From positions 1 to 33,227 of the forward strand of contig JALOKS010000003.1 of NCBI GenBank assembly GCA_025456385.1: a stretch of 33,227 nt of DNA, written 5' to 3'. Made by a program: the position numbers and the translations under genes. Within the stretch, counting starts at the first letter, position 1. Every line of letters begins with the position of its first letter. Positions 1 to 9,110 of this stretch are shown here, one piece after another. Source of the DNA: Thermoanaerobaculales bacterium (GTDB lineage Bacteria; Acidobacteriota; Thermoanaerobaculia; Thermoanaerobaculales; Sulfomarinibacteraceae). The notes below the pieces were generated by a model. That model saw only the letters and a program-made list of their open reading frames with translations. It made no database searches and had not been told where the DNA came from.

Positions 1-460
1 ACCAATCCGCATACTTCGTCCCGTCGAGAGCGACGCCCTCCGAGCTCGTGCGCACGTCGTAGATGTTCTCGCCGCCCCAGGAGGTCGCGTCCGGGTCGTC
101 CTGGTAGGAGCGCAGCACCCAGTCCTCCTTGGTCATCGGATCGACCGGGATCCTGCGCAGGAACCGCCGCTCGGTCTCCTGACCGACGATCTCCACGCCC
201 TCCACGAGCTCCTCGAGGGACTCCGGATAGCCCTCGCCGCCGAGCTTGACCGGGATCAGGCCCTGGTCGGAGAGGCGCTTGTACTCGTCGATGGCGGTCC
301 GGATCTGGCGCAGGGCGAGCCGCAGCTCGGCCTCCTTGTGGCGCTTGACCGTGAACTTCGCGACCGGCAGGGCGATCGTCGACAGCACGGCGATGAGGGC
401 CACGACCATCACCAGCTCGGCGAGGGTGAAGCCCGGGGCCCGACGACCGGCAGGGCTCAC
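1..460 (-). CDS. Type II secretion GspG-like / type IV pseudopilin (C-terminus runs off the window edge)
   Basis: Reverse-strand translation from GTG at 460: SPAGRRAPGFTLAELVMVVALIAVLSTIALPVAKF..., a class III prepilin-type N-terminus (GFTLAE), then ...RRFLRRIPVDPMTKEDWVLRSY, typical of GspG-like proteins. Start overlaps the stop of the upstream secretin gene. Confidence 0.85.
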   Translation of the reverse strand, partial: MSPAGRRAPGFTLAELVMVVALIAVLSTIALPVAKFTVKRHKEAELRLALRQIRTAIDEYKRLSDQGLIPVKLGGEGYPESLEELVEGVEIVGQETERRFLRRIPVDPMTKEDWVLRSYQDDPDATSWGGENIYDVRTSSEGVALDGTKYADW

Positions 461-2901
461 GGGCTCTCCTCCGGCCGGTCGAAGGGGTTGACGAAGAGGG
501 CCCCGTCGCTCGCCGCCACCGGCAGGACGATGCCGTCCGCGGTGATGGCGGAGGCTGCCGTGAAGACGATGGGCGCGGGACCGGCCTCGAGGGCCTGCAC
601 CTTGAGTGCGGCGACCGCCTGCCCGCTCTCGATGCCGCCCACGACCACGAGCTCGAGCTCGATCCAGCCCTCGTTCGCCCGCACCTCGTCGCGCAGGAGC
701 TCGACGCCCGGCGCCGGCAGGAGCTCGGCGATCCACAGCCGCGAGGGGTCGTAGGACAACCCCAGCGGCAGACGGTAGGAGCCCGAGCCGCCGCGCACCA
801 CGACCTGCAGGATCGTCTCGTCGCCCGGGCGGATGGACACCACCGACGGCTCGAGCCCGACGAGCAGCGGCGGCAGCGAGCTGAGTGCGCCGTCCGGTCC
901 GAGGGCGGGCGATCCGACGCCGAGGTCCCCGCCGACCACGGCAGAGCTCTTCTCGGATCCCGACGGCACGAGCTCGACGCCCCCGGCCTCCGTCGGCGGC
1001 GTGACGCGGCGCGGCGCCGTCGGCCGGCGGGCCGTGGGCGAACCGTAGGGAGTGCCGGTCTCACTCTCCTCCTCGACCGCCTCCTGCCCCTCGGCCTCGA
1101 CCGGCTCGCCCCCCCCTCCGCTGTCGAAGGGACCGCTGCCCGCGCGCCCCGACTGCACCCGGGGCGTCGCCCCGAAGTACGAGATCCGGCTCTCGGTGCC
1201 CACCCAGACCGGCGCCAGGTCCTCCTCCTCGATGTCCGGGAAGCGGATGATCTGCGGCGTCAGCGTCAGCACCAGGTCGGTGTCCTTGTCGGTCGTGCTC
1301 TCGCTGCGGAACAGCCGGCCGAGATACGGGATGTCGCCGAGCAGCGGGGTCTTGGTGACGCCTTTGGTCTTGTCGCGGCGGATGAGGCCCGCGAGCAGGC
1401 TCGACTCGCCGCTCTTGAGCCGGATCACCGAGGAGATGGTGCGGGTGCCGATGGTGACCGCCTCCTGGTCCGGGCCCACCGGCACCGTGTCGCCGAGGTT
1501 CGAGATCTCGACCTTGAGGTTGAGGGTGATCTCGCGGTTGTGGTGGACCCGCGGCTCGACCTCGATCTGGATCCCCACGTCCTTGTACTGGAAGGAGGTG
1601 ATGGGCACCACGTTGCCGCCGGCGGTGTTCGAGGTGTTGAAGCTGGTCACCGGAATCGGCACCTGGTCGCCGATCAGCAGGCTCGCCTTCTCGCCCTCGG
1701 TGATCCGCAGCTGCGGCTGCGCCAGCACCTCGGCCTCGCCGGAGGACTTGGCGAGGTTGATGAGCACGCTCGGCACGTTGATGAACCAGTCGCCGCGCGA
1801 GATGTTTTCGAGGTCGTCGAGGCTCAGCGACCCGTCCGGCGCACCAGGGTTGATGGCGCCGGTGTCGAGCTGGAGGTTGAAGTTGTAGGTCGACAGCGCG
1901 GCGCCGATGTCCGAGTTTTTCGTCGAGCTCATGATCAGGATCTCGACGTCGACCAGGACCTCCGCCTTGGCCTTGTCGTTGACCCGGATCAGCTTCTCGG
2001 CGATCGCGACCTTGTCGGCGGTGTCGCGCAGGGTGATGGCGTTGAGCTGCTCGTTGGTGGACAGGCGCCGGGCCTCGATCAGCGAGCGCAGCAGCTTGTC
2101 GATCTCCTTGACGTCGGCGTTGGAGAGGAAGAAGGTCTTGATGACCAGGTCCTCGTAGTCGCGCCGGGTCTGCGGCGTGTCCTCGACGACGATGATCGAC
2201 TGCTCGTCGAGCACCTTGTAGAAGTGCCCCGCGGCCTGCATCACCATCTCCAGCGACTGCTCGGCCGTCAGGTCGCGGAGCTCGATCGCCAGCCGGTCGT
2301 CCTTGAGCTTGGGGTCGAAGAGGACGTTGAAGCCGTAAGCCTTGCCGATGGCGTCGTAGATCTCCTTGACCGGCTTCGCCTTGGGAAAATTGAGGGTGAT
2401 CGGCTCCTTGGACCTGGGATCGAGCACCGGCGGCTTGACCTTGGCCTCCCGCGCCTGCGCCTTGAGCTCCTCGAGCTTCTGCGGGCCGTCCGGGCTCGAC
2501 AGGATCTCGATCTCCCGGCGGACGTCCTCGAGCACCTGCTCCGCGTACTGGTTCGACGGGTCGAGCTGCACCGCCATCTGCAGCTCGTTGGCCGCCGGCA
2601 GCAGCCGCCCGATGCGGCGCAGGGTCATTCCATTCTCGAAGTGGCGCTGGGCCGCGCGCTGCCGGGCGAAGGCGAGCTGCATCTTGTACTCGACGTTGTC
2701 GGGCTCCTCCGCGAGAGCCTGCAGGTAGTGGTAGACCGCGGCGTCCCAGTTCTTGTGCCCGAAGGCCTCCGCTCCCTCGCTGGCGGTCTTCTTGGCTGTC
2801 GAACAGCCGGCGAGCGCGACCGCGAGGGCGGCCGCCACGGCGAAGCCTCGGCTCCCGAACCTATTTGTCCGACAACGGTACACTGGTGTCCTCCGAAGCA
2901 T
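457..2901 (-). CDS. gspD-like: GspD/PilQ-like secretin lipoprotein with N-terminal TPR-like region and C-terminal cohesin-like domain
   Basis: Within ORF 457..3015; ATG at 2901 gives MLRRTPVYRCRTNRFGSRGFAVAAALAVALAGCSTAKK (lipobox AGCS). Helical repeats (NVEYKMQLAFARQRAAQRHFENG), then a secretin core (VLAQPQLRITEGEKASLLIGDQVPIPV...GLIRRDKTKGVTKTPLLGDIPYLGRLFRS). Confidence 0.88.
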   Translation of the reverse strand: MLRRTPVYRCRTNRFGSRGFAVAAALAVALAGCSTAKKTASEGAEAFGHKNWDAAVYHYLQALAEEPDNVEYKMQLAFARQRAAQRHFENGMTLRRIGRLLPAANELQMAVQLDPSNQYAEQVLEDVRREIEILSSPDGPQKLEELKAQAREAKVKPPVLDPRSKEPITLNFPKAKPVKEIYDAIGKAYGFNVLFDPKLKDDRLAIELRDLTAEQSLEMVMQAAGHFYKVLDEQSIIVVEDTPQTRRDYEDLVIKTFFLSNADVKEIDKLLRSLIEARRLSTNEQLNAITLRDTADKVAIAEKLIRVNDKAKAEVLVDVEILIMSSTKNSDIGAALSTYNFNLQLDTGAINPGAPDGSLSLDDLENISRGDWFINVPSVLINLAKSSGEAEVLAQPQLRITEGEKASLLIGDQVPIPVTSFNTSNTAGGNVVPITSFQYKDVGIQIEVEPRVHHNREITLNLKVEISNLGDTVPVGPDQEAVTIGTRTISSVIRLKSGESSLLAGLIRRDKTKGVTKTPLLGDIPYLGRLFRSESTTDKDTDLVLTLTPQIIRFPDIEEEDLAPVWVGTESRISYFGATPRVQSGRAGSGPFDSGGGGEPVEAEGQEAVEEESETGTPYGSPTARRPTAPRRVTPPTEAGGVELVPSGSEKSSAVVGGDLGVGSPALGPDGALSSLPPLLVGLEPSVVSIRPGDETILQVVVRGGSGSYRLPLGLSYDPSRLWIAELLPAPGVELLRDEVRANEGWIELELVVVGGIESGQAVAALKVQALEAGPAPIVFTAASAITADGIVLPVAASDGALFVNPFDRPEESP

Positions 2902-3445
2902 CGTAGCCGATGAAGCCGATGGTGACCGACTCGAGGCCGATGGCGCGCACGATGAAAATGCCGTCGATGACCTGGCCGACGGTCGCCACCTCGATCTCGG
3001 CGCTGTCGCCGTCACCCTTGCGGAAGGCGGCCACCAGCGTCGGCGTGGGCCCGAGATGGCCGATGTACTCGCGATCGAAGGGCGGCGGCGGAGGCTTGAC
3101 CTCCCCGTCGAGGCCGCGGGCGATCCGCGGCGTCGGCGTCGGTCGCGGCGGCAGGGTCGGCCGCGGGGTCGGCGGCGGCGTCAGGTTGCGGGTCGGCGTC
3201 GGGGGCGGCCGAAAGGCGAAGGGGTTGGCGTCCGAAGCGGCGCCCGCACCGCCGGGCGTCGGGCTTCCCATGGCGAGCAGCGGCAGCTCGTGCGCGGTGT
3301 AGTCGAGGTCGCTCGCGCCCGCAGATCCCCCGCCGCCTGATGCCTCTCTGAGCGAGTAGACGAGCGCCGCCGCTGCGACCACGACCAGCACCGAGACCAG
3401 AATCGTCAACCGGAGACGCTCGCGAGGGTTTGCGGCGGCTGCCAT
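2861..3445 (-). CDS. Membrane-anchored protein with Pro/Thr-rich linker; possible PilP/GspC-type inner-membrane clamp protein
   Basis: 194-aa ORF: N-terminal TM segment (LTILVSVLVVVAAAALVYSL), P/T-rich low-complexity region, C-terminal small domain; lies between PilO-like and secretin genes. Confidence 0.6.
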   Translation of the reverse strand: MAAAANPRERLRLTILVSVLVVVAAAALVYSLREASGGGGSAGASDLDYTAHELPLLAMGSPTPGGAGAASDANPFAFRPPPTPTRNLTPPPTPRPTLPPRPTPTPRIARGLDGEVKPPPPPFDREYIGHLGPTPTLVAAFRKGDGDSAEIEVATVGQVIDGIFIVRAIGLESVTIGFIGYDASEDTSVPLSDK

Positions 3446-4065
3446 CAGCCCTCCCCTCCCGCGCCGCCGATGCCGCCGGTGAGCCGGCGCAGCTGCTCGG
3501 GGTCGGCGTCGACGAAGAAGGTCGCCAGCCGCACCGAGATCCGCAGCTGCTGGCTGACGGGAGCCTCTTCGCCCGCCAGGCTGATGCCCTCGACGAGAAA
3601 GAACTCCGGGCTCTCCTGCAGGGCCGCCAGCATCTGCCGGATCTGTCGGTACTGGCCCTCGACCGAAAACTGAATCCCGAAGCGGATGAAGCCCGTGCCG
3701 CGATCCTCCGCCGCCGTGTAGGCGAAGTTGCCGGGCAGGAGCCCGGCGTCGCGGGTCGCCGAGCCGACCGCGCGCAGGATGTCGGTCAGCCGCTCCTCCA
3801 GACTCTGGAAGACCTCACCGTGCAGGATCGCGAACTGGCGGTCGAGCTCCTCGATCCGCGCGCGATCGCCGCTCGTGGCCGTGCGCAGGCCCTCGAGGCG
3901 TGCGATCTCGCGCTCGAGCTCCTCGATACGGCTGCGGACCTGGGCTCGCCGGCCTCCCGACTCCGAGGACTGCCAGAGAAAGAGAGCAGCCGCCACGACG
4001 CACAGCGCGATCGCCGGCAGCCACACCGCGAGCAGGCGCCGCCACGGCCGGAGGTCGAAGGTCAT
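3445..4065 (-). CDS. PilO/GspM-like pilus assembly protein
   Basis: 206 aa: N-terminal TM, coiled coil (RSRIEELEREIARLEGLR), C-terminal ferredoxin-like region (FIRFGIQFSVEGQYRQIRQMLAALQESPEFFLVEGISL); operon position. Confidence 0.7.
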   Translation of the reverse strand: MTFDLRPWRRLLAVWLPAIALCVVAAALFLWQSSESGGRRAQVRSRIEELEREIARLEGLRTATSGDRARIEELDRQFAILHGEVFQSLEERLTDILRAVGSATRDAGLLPGNFAYTAAEDRGTGFIRFGIQFSVEGQYRQIRQMLAALQESPEFFLVEGISLAGEEAPVSQQLRISVRLATFFVDADPEQLRRLTGGIGGAGGEG

Positions 4066-4634
4066 GGCGCCTCCGCAGCGGGCAGGTACACGACCCGCAG
4101 TCTGAGCAGGTAATCTCCGGTCCCCGAATCCTCCGGAGTGCGCTCGCTCGCGGGCGTCGGGTCCCTGAAGCTCGGGTCGGCGAGGAGATTGTCGAGGAAC
4201 TGCAGCATCGCCTCACGGTTCCTCGACACCACCTCGAAGGTCAGGGTCACGCTGTCGTCGGCGACTGCGGGCGTGACTCTGACGAGGCGCACGTCGTAGG
4301 GCATGACGCGCTCGATGTCGTCCAGCATCCGCAGCCAGGAGAAGGCCTGCTCGCGGAGCACCAGGTTGGTGGCCTTCACCCTCGCCTCGAGGGAGCGCCA
4401 CGGCACCCTGTTGAGAGCGTTGACATCCGCCCTGACCGCCGCGGCGAGCTCGGAGTGGCGTTTCTCCAGCTCGTCTCTGGTCGCGGCCTCGGTGCCCAGC
4501 ACCCGGTGCGAGACGAGGAGCAGGCGGAGATCGAGCAGGATGAGCACCACTGCGAGGAACGCCGCTGCTCCGATGACCAGCCACACCGGACGCGTGTTGA
4601 GGAAGGGGCGCGAGGCGAGGTTCGGCGTGATCAC
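4062..4634 (-). CDS. PilN-like pilus assembly protein
   Basis: GTG start at 4634: VITPNLASRPFLNTRPVWLVIGAAAFLAVVLILLDLRLL..., PilN-like NLAS-TM-coiled-coil topology; the start overlaps the stop of the PilM-like gene. Confidence 0.7.
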   Translation of the reverse strand: MITPNLASRPFLNTRPVWLVIGAAAFLAVVLILLDLRLLLVSHRVLGTEAATRDELEKRHSELAAAVRADVNALNRVPWRSLEARVKATNLVLREQAFSWLRMLDDIERVMPYDVRLVRVTPAVADDSVTLTFEVVSRNREAMLQFLDNLLADPSFRDPTPASERTPEDSGTGDYLLRLRVVYLPAAEAP

Positions 4635-5548
4635 CGCACCTCCCCGTTCACGACGGCAACTGCCGGAGCGAGGCGGGCGGCGCCGATCCGGTCCGCGACC
4701 GTGGTCGGCCCGCAGGCCGGCCTGACGGCGCCGACCAACGGGGCCAGCCGCGGCTGCTCGCCGACCCAGCGGCGGAGAGCGGCCTCCAGCTCCCGGTTCG
4801 GGCACACCAGGCTCACCTCGATCTCGCCGGCCAGCCCGAAGCGGTCGCGGATGAAGTCGAGCGTGAGGCGGAGCTCGCGGGTGATCGTCTCGGCGGCGTC
4901 GACGTCCGAGGGCAGCGGCTTGCTGCGCAGAAGCCTCGCCGCCCCGCCCTCGAGCACCAACACCGACAGGAAGTTGTCCTCGGCCTGCACGATCATCGCC
5001 GGCCTCTCCGCCCCGGCGCCGCGCGGCACCGACGCGAACAGCCTCGTGGTGACGAGCCCGACCTCGATGCCGATCTCCTGGAACGCGGCCTCGAGTGCCG
5101 CGACGGCCTTCTCGATTCCGGCGAGCACCACGAGCTTGCGGCGCGAGCCGAGCTCCGGCGACCGCACGATCGACAGCCGCAGCTCGGTCGGAGCGACCGG
5201 CAGGAGCTTCTTCAATCGCCAGCGAACGACCTCGTGCAGCTCACGCTCCCGCCGCGGCAGCCCTTCGGCCTCGAGCAGGAAGCTCCGCAGCCAGCTCGAA
5301 GGCACGATGACGGCGGCGTTCCTGGCGCCCTCGGCCGCGCCTCGGAGGCGCGCCAGGCAGGGGCCCGCGAGCTTCCGGTCCACGGCCTGCAGGCCGACCG
5401 GACCGACCTCGAAGGCGCCCTCCGGAGTGTCCTCCGCGGCGCAGTGGAACGCGGCCGGCGCGAAGCGGTAGACCATCACCGCCGAGCCCGTGTCGAGGTC
5501 CCAGGCGGCGGCCGGCGGAGGGCTGGTCAGCAGGCGTTGCCAGTTCAT
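4631..5548 (-). CDS. PilM/GspL-like actin-fold pilus assembly protein
   Basis: Start MNWQRLLTSPPPAAAWDLDTGSAVMVYRF at 5548; ...VPSSWLRSFLLEAEGLPRRERELHEVVRWRLKKLLPV..., PilM-like; operon position. Confidence 0.65.
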   Translation of the reverse strand: MNWQRLLTSPPPAAAWDLDTGSAVMVYRFAPAAFHCAAEDTPEGAFEVGPVGLQAVDRKLAGPCLARLRGAAEGARNAAVIVPSSWLRSFLLEAEGLPRRERELHEVVRWRLKKLLPVAPTELRLSIVRSPELGSRRKLVVLAGIEKAVAALEAAFQEIGIEVGLVTTRLFASVPRGAGAERPAMIVQAEDNFLSVLVLEGGAARLLRSKPLPSDVDAAETITRELRLTLDFIRDRFGLAGEIEVSLVCPNRELEAALRRWVGEQPRLAPLVGAVRPACGPTTVADRIGAARLAPAVAVVNGEVR

Positions 5549-7182
5549 TCGACGAAGGTCACCTTGTTGATGTCGTAGAGCGAGGTCTCGCCCGCGAACA
5601 CCTTCTGCAGCGCCGACTCGCGCAGGAAGCGCATCCCCTCGGCCTTGGCCGCCCGCTTGATCTCGGCGGCGGAGCGGCGGTCCAGGATGAGCTGGCGGAT
5701 GTTGTCGGAGAGATTCAGGAGCTCGGCGATCGCCAGCCGGCCGCGGTAACCGGTGCCGTTGCACTCGATGCAGCCGCCCCCCTCGTAGAAGGGAAAGTCG
5801 CGGTAGCGATCGGCGTCGAGACCCGAGTCGTCGAGCAGGGTGTCCGTGACGGCTGCGCGCCGTTTGCAGTGGACGCAGATCCGCCGCACCAGGCGCTGCG
5901 CGAGCACGCAGTTCAGCGCCGACACGAAGTTGTAGAGGTCGACCTTCATGTTGAGGAAACGGCCGATGACGTCGACGACGTTGTTGGCGTGCACGGTGGT
6001 GAAGACGAGGTGGCCGGTCAGCGCCGACTGCACCGCGATCTGTGCGGTCTCCTCGTCGCGGATCTCGCCGACCATGATCTTGTCAGGGTCGTGGCGGAGG
6101 ATCGAGCGCAGGCCGCGGGCGAAGGTGAGGCCCTTCTTCTCGTTGACCGGGATCTGGGTGATGCCCTGGAGCTGGTACTCGACCGGGTCCTCGATGGTGA
6201 CGATCTTGTCCTCGACGGAGCGGATCTCGGACAGGCAGGCGTAGAGCGAGGTCGTCTTGCCCGACCCGGTGGGTCCGGTCACCAGGACCATGCCGTAGGG
6301 CTCGTTGATGAACTTGCGCAGCTGGCGCTTGGTGTCCTCCTCGAAGCCGAGGACGTCGAGGTTGAGGGTCTTGAACTCGGCGTTGGTCGACTCCTTGTCC
6401 AGAATGCGGATGACCGCGTCCTCACCGTGCACGGTCGGCATGATGGACACGCGGAAGTCGATGGTGCGGCCCGAGAACCTGACCTTGAAGCGCCCGTCCT
6501 GCGGGATCCTCTTCTCCGCGATGTCGAGCTCCGACATCACCTTGACCCGGCTGATGATGGTCGTGTGGTGGCGCTTGTCGATCGACTTCATGGCCTGGTA
6601 GAGGACGCCGTCGATGCGGTACTTGACCACGACCTCGCGGTCCTGGGTCTCGATGTGGATGTCCGAGGCCCGGCGCTGGATGGCGTTGAAAAGCACCGAG
6701 TCGACGAGCCGGATGATCGGCGAGGAGTCGGCCGTGATGCGGTCGATCGACAGCACCTCCTCGCCGTCGTCCGCCTCCTGCACGAGCTGCATGCTGAAGC
6801 CCTCGGTTGCCTCGTCGAGAACGCGCTGCGTGGACTCCGACTTCTCGAGGATGTCGGCGATGCGCTTCGCGGGGCCGACGCTGAGCTCGAGCGGACGCGC
6901 CAGCACGAGCTCCACCTCGTTGACCGCGACAACGTTTGATGGGTCGGCCATCACGACCTGGAGCGCCTCTCCCCGCGAACGCAGCGGCAGGAACTGGTAG
7001 CGGAGCATGATCTCGACGGGGATGGTGCGGAACAGCTCGGGATCGACGTGGAACTCGTGCAGCGGGTCGAAGGGCAGCTGCAGGCGCTCGGCCAGCCGGA
7101 GGGCCTCCCGCTCCTCCTCGTGGACCTCGCGGTCCTGTTCGAGGATGACGAGCTGCTGTTCGAGGTTGGGGTCGGTGGCCAT
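5545..7182 (-). CDS. gspE: Type II secretion / type IV pilus assembly ATPase GspE/PilB
   Basis: MATDPNLEQQ... at 7182; MshEN-like N-terminus, Walker A GPTGSGKTTSLYA, DPDKIMVGEIRDEETAQIAVQSALTGHLVFTTVHAN, CxxC zinc motif (CVHCKRR...CIECNGTGYRGR). Confidence 0.95.
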   Translation of the reverse strand: MATDPNLEQQLVILEQDREVHEEEREALRLAERLQLPFDPLHEFHVDPELFRTIPVEIMLRYQFLPLRSRGEALQVVMADPSNVVAVNEVELVLARPLELSVGPAKRIADILEKSESTQRVLDEATEGFSMQLVQEADDGEEVLSIDRITADSSPIIRLVDSVLFNAIQRRASDIHIETQDREVVVKYRIDGVLYQAMKSIDKRHHTTIISRVKVMSELDIAEKRIPQDGRFKVRFSGRTIDFRVSIMPTVHGEDAVIRILDKESTNAEFKTLNLDVLGFEEDTKRQLRKFINEPYGMVLVTGPTGSGKTTSLYACLSEIRSVEDKIVTIEDPVEYQLQGITQIPVNEKKGLTFARGLRSILRHDPDKIMVGEIRDEETAQIAVQSALTGHLVFTTVHANNVVDVIGRFLNMKVDLYNFVSALNCVLAQRLVRRICVHCKRRAAVTDTLLDDSGLDADRYRDFPFYEGGGCIECNGTGYRGRLAIAELLNLSDNIRQLILDRRSAAEIKRAAKAEGMRFLRESALQKVFAGETSLYDINKVTFVE

Positions 7183-7189
7183 GGCTCCC

Positions 7190-8398
7190 TCAGGCGATCT
7201 TGGTGACGATCGTGAGCAAAGGATAATAGACGGCCAGCAGCAGGCCCGCCACAACCAGGCCCATGAAGACCAGGATCACGGGTTCGATCAGGGTCACAAC
7301 CCGCCCCAGCGTGAACTCGATCGACTCGTCGAAGAAGTCCGAGGTGTGGCCGAGCATCTCGGGCAGGGCTCCGGTCGACTCACCGACGCGAACCATCGCC
7401 AGGGCCATCGCGGGAACGCGTCCGGTGTCCGCGAGCGCGTCCGACAGCGGCCTGCCCTCCTGGACCTCCTGCACGCAGCCGAGAAAGAGCGCGGCGATGT
7501 AGGCGTTGCTGACCGAGGTCGAGGCGGTCTCGAGCGCGGGCACCATTGGCGTGCCGCCGCCGAGCAGGATCGCCAGCGAGCGGCTGAACTGGGAGAGCGC
7601 GAACAGGTGCGACAGGCGGCCGACGAGCGGCAGCCGGAGCCGCCAGCGGTCGGTGGCCATCCGCCCGGCCGGCGACGATCGCCAGGCCCGGAGCGCGTAG
7701 ACGGCAAGCACCACCCCGGCCAGGATCAGAGGCCAGTTGTCGCGGATGCCGGAAGCCAGGCCGATCACCAACCGGGTCGGCAGCGGCAGGTCCGTCTGGA
7801 ACTGGACGTAGAAGTCCGAGAAGCTCGGGATGACGTAGGTCATCAGCACGATCACCAGACCGACCGCCAGGGTCACAAGCACTGCCGGATAGGTGAGCGC
7901 GCCGATGATCTTCCGGCGCACCGCCTCGACCAGGCGCTGGTACTCCACGAAGCGCTCGATCACCTGCTCGAGCTCGCCGGTGCGCTCACCCGCTTTCAGG
8001 GAGTTCGCGTACAGGCGCGGGAAGGTGTCGCCGAGGGCGAGAAAGGCATCGGAGAGGGCGATGCCGGTGGTCACCTGCTGGTGCACCTTGGCGAGCAGGG
8101 CCCGGAAATGGGGGCTGGTCTGCTGGTCCTTCAGGAGGTCGAGGGACTGCGCGAGCGGCATGCCGGCGTGCAGCAGCGTCTTGAGCTGGGTGTTGAAGAG
8201 CAGAAAGTCCTGACCGCTGACCTTCTCGGCGCGCGACAGCAGCGGCACCCTGATCCGCGAGCGCGCCCGGGCGAGGGCGAAGACGTGGAAGCCCTCCGCC
8301 TCGAGCTCGCGGCGCAGGGCCTCGAGCGAGGCGGCGACCCGGCGCTGCTCCGTCACGGAGCCGTCCGGGGCGCCGAGCCGGCAGACGAACTCCGGCAC
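7190..8398 (-). CDS. gspF: Type II secretion inner-membrane platform protein GspF/PilC
   Basis: 402 aa: LFNTQLKTLLHAGMPLAQSLDLL..., ...SLAILLGGGTPMVPALETAS..., ...LIEPVILVFMGLVVAGLLLAVYYPLLTI. Confidence 0.93.
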   Translation of the reverse strand: MPEFVCRLGAPDGSVTEQRRVAASLEALRRELEAEGFHVFALARARSRIRVPLLSRAEKVSGQDFLLFNTQLKTLLHAGMPLAQSLDLLKDQQTSPHFRALLAKVHQQVTTGIALSDAFLALGDTFPRLYANSLKAGERTGELEQVIERFVEYQRLVEAVRRKIIGALTYPAVLVTLAVGLVIVLMTYVIPSFSDFYVQFQTDLPLPTRLVIGLASGIRDNWPLILAGVVLAVYALRAWRSSPAGRMATDRWRLRLPLVGRLSHLFALSQFSRSLAILLGGGTPMVPALETASTSVSNAYIAALFLGCVQEVQEGRPLSDALADTGRVPAMALAMVRVGESTGALPEMLGHTSDFFDESIEFTLGRVVTLIEPVILVFMGLVVAGLLLAVYYPLLTIVTKIA

Positions 8399-9106
8399 TC
8401 AGCCGCTCCCGGCCTCGCGCGCCTGGATGATCAGGACCCACCCCGACGCCGCCTTCTCCGAGCCGCCGGCGCCGATGTAGACCTTCTGGTTCGGCGACAG
8501 GAGCACGGTCGTGCGCAGGACCTGCTCGCTGCGCTGCTCGCCGCCGGGCGCCACCGACAGCCGGTGCAGGCTCAGACCCCGCAGGTGGATGCGGTCGCCG
8601 GGATCCGGGGCGCCCCACGGCGAGTCGGCGGAGTGGGCGGGGAGCTGGGCGAGGAACTCGACCTTGAAGCCGCCGCCGAGCTCGGCGGCCGCCGAGCTGC
8701 CGAGCTCCCCTTCGAGGACCGCGCTGCCGAGCCGGCGGTAGGAGGGGAAGCGGAACATCGTCTTCAGCCGCTCGTCGGCCTCGACCTCGTCGACCGTTCC
8801 GTACGGCTGCACCGGTCCGCCCTCGAGGAGCTCGACCTCGATGCGGTAGTGGCTGGGCACGCGGTCGATCTCCGCGATCCGCTTCGCCACCCGCTCGACG
8901 ACCTCCGGCAGGTCCTGGACGGTCATCCGCGACTGCTTCGGGTGCAGGGTCAGGGCCCCGCCCTCGGAGAGCAGCGGCTGCACCGCGGCCGAGGCCTCGG
9001 CCACGGAGACGTGGCGCAGGGTGAACACTCTCGACACCGTGTCCGCCGCGGCCGCCGCGGCGGCGAGGGCGAGCACGAGCAGGACTGAAAAGCCCGCGCG
9101 GCGCAT
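8399..9106 (-). CDS. Exported protein with secretin N-domain-like (NolW-like) region
   Basis: 235 aa: signal peptide, then VSRVFTLRHVSVAEASAAVQPLLSEGGALTLHPKQSRMTVQDLPEVVERVAKRIAEID, resembling secretin short-domain repeats; no secretin beta-barrel region follows. Confidence 0.6.
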   Translation of the reverse strand: MRRAGFSVLLVLALAAAAAAADTVSRVFTLRHVSVAEASAAVQPLLSEGGALTLHPKQSRMTVQDLPEVVERVAKRIAEIDRVPSHYRIEVELLEGGPVQPYGTVDEVEADERLKTMFRFPSYRRLGSAVLEGELGSSAAAELGGGFKVEFLAQLPAHSADSPWGAPDPGDRIHLRGLSLHRLSVAPGGEQRSEQVLRTTVLLSPNQKVYIGAGGSEKAASGWVLIIQAREAGSG

Positions 9107-9110
9107 CGGC

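Noticed and set aside
1540-2913. 457-aa plus-strand ORF opposite the secretin gene, and similar antisense ORFs (5869..6939, 7007..9088, 10562..11737, 19967..21889)
   Set aside because: All are low-complexity mirror ORFs of well-identified genes on the other strand.
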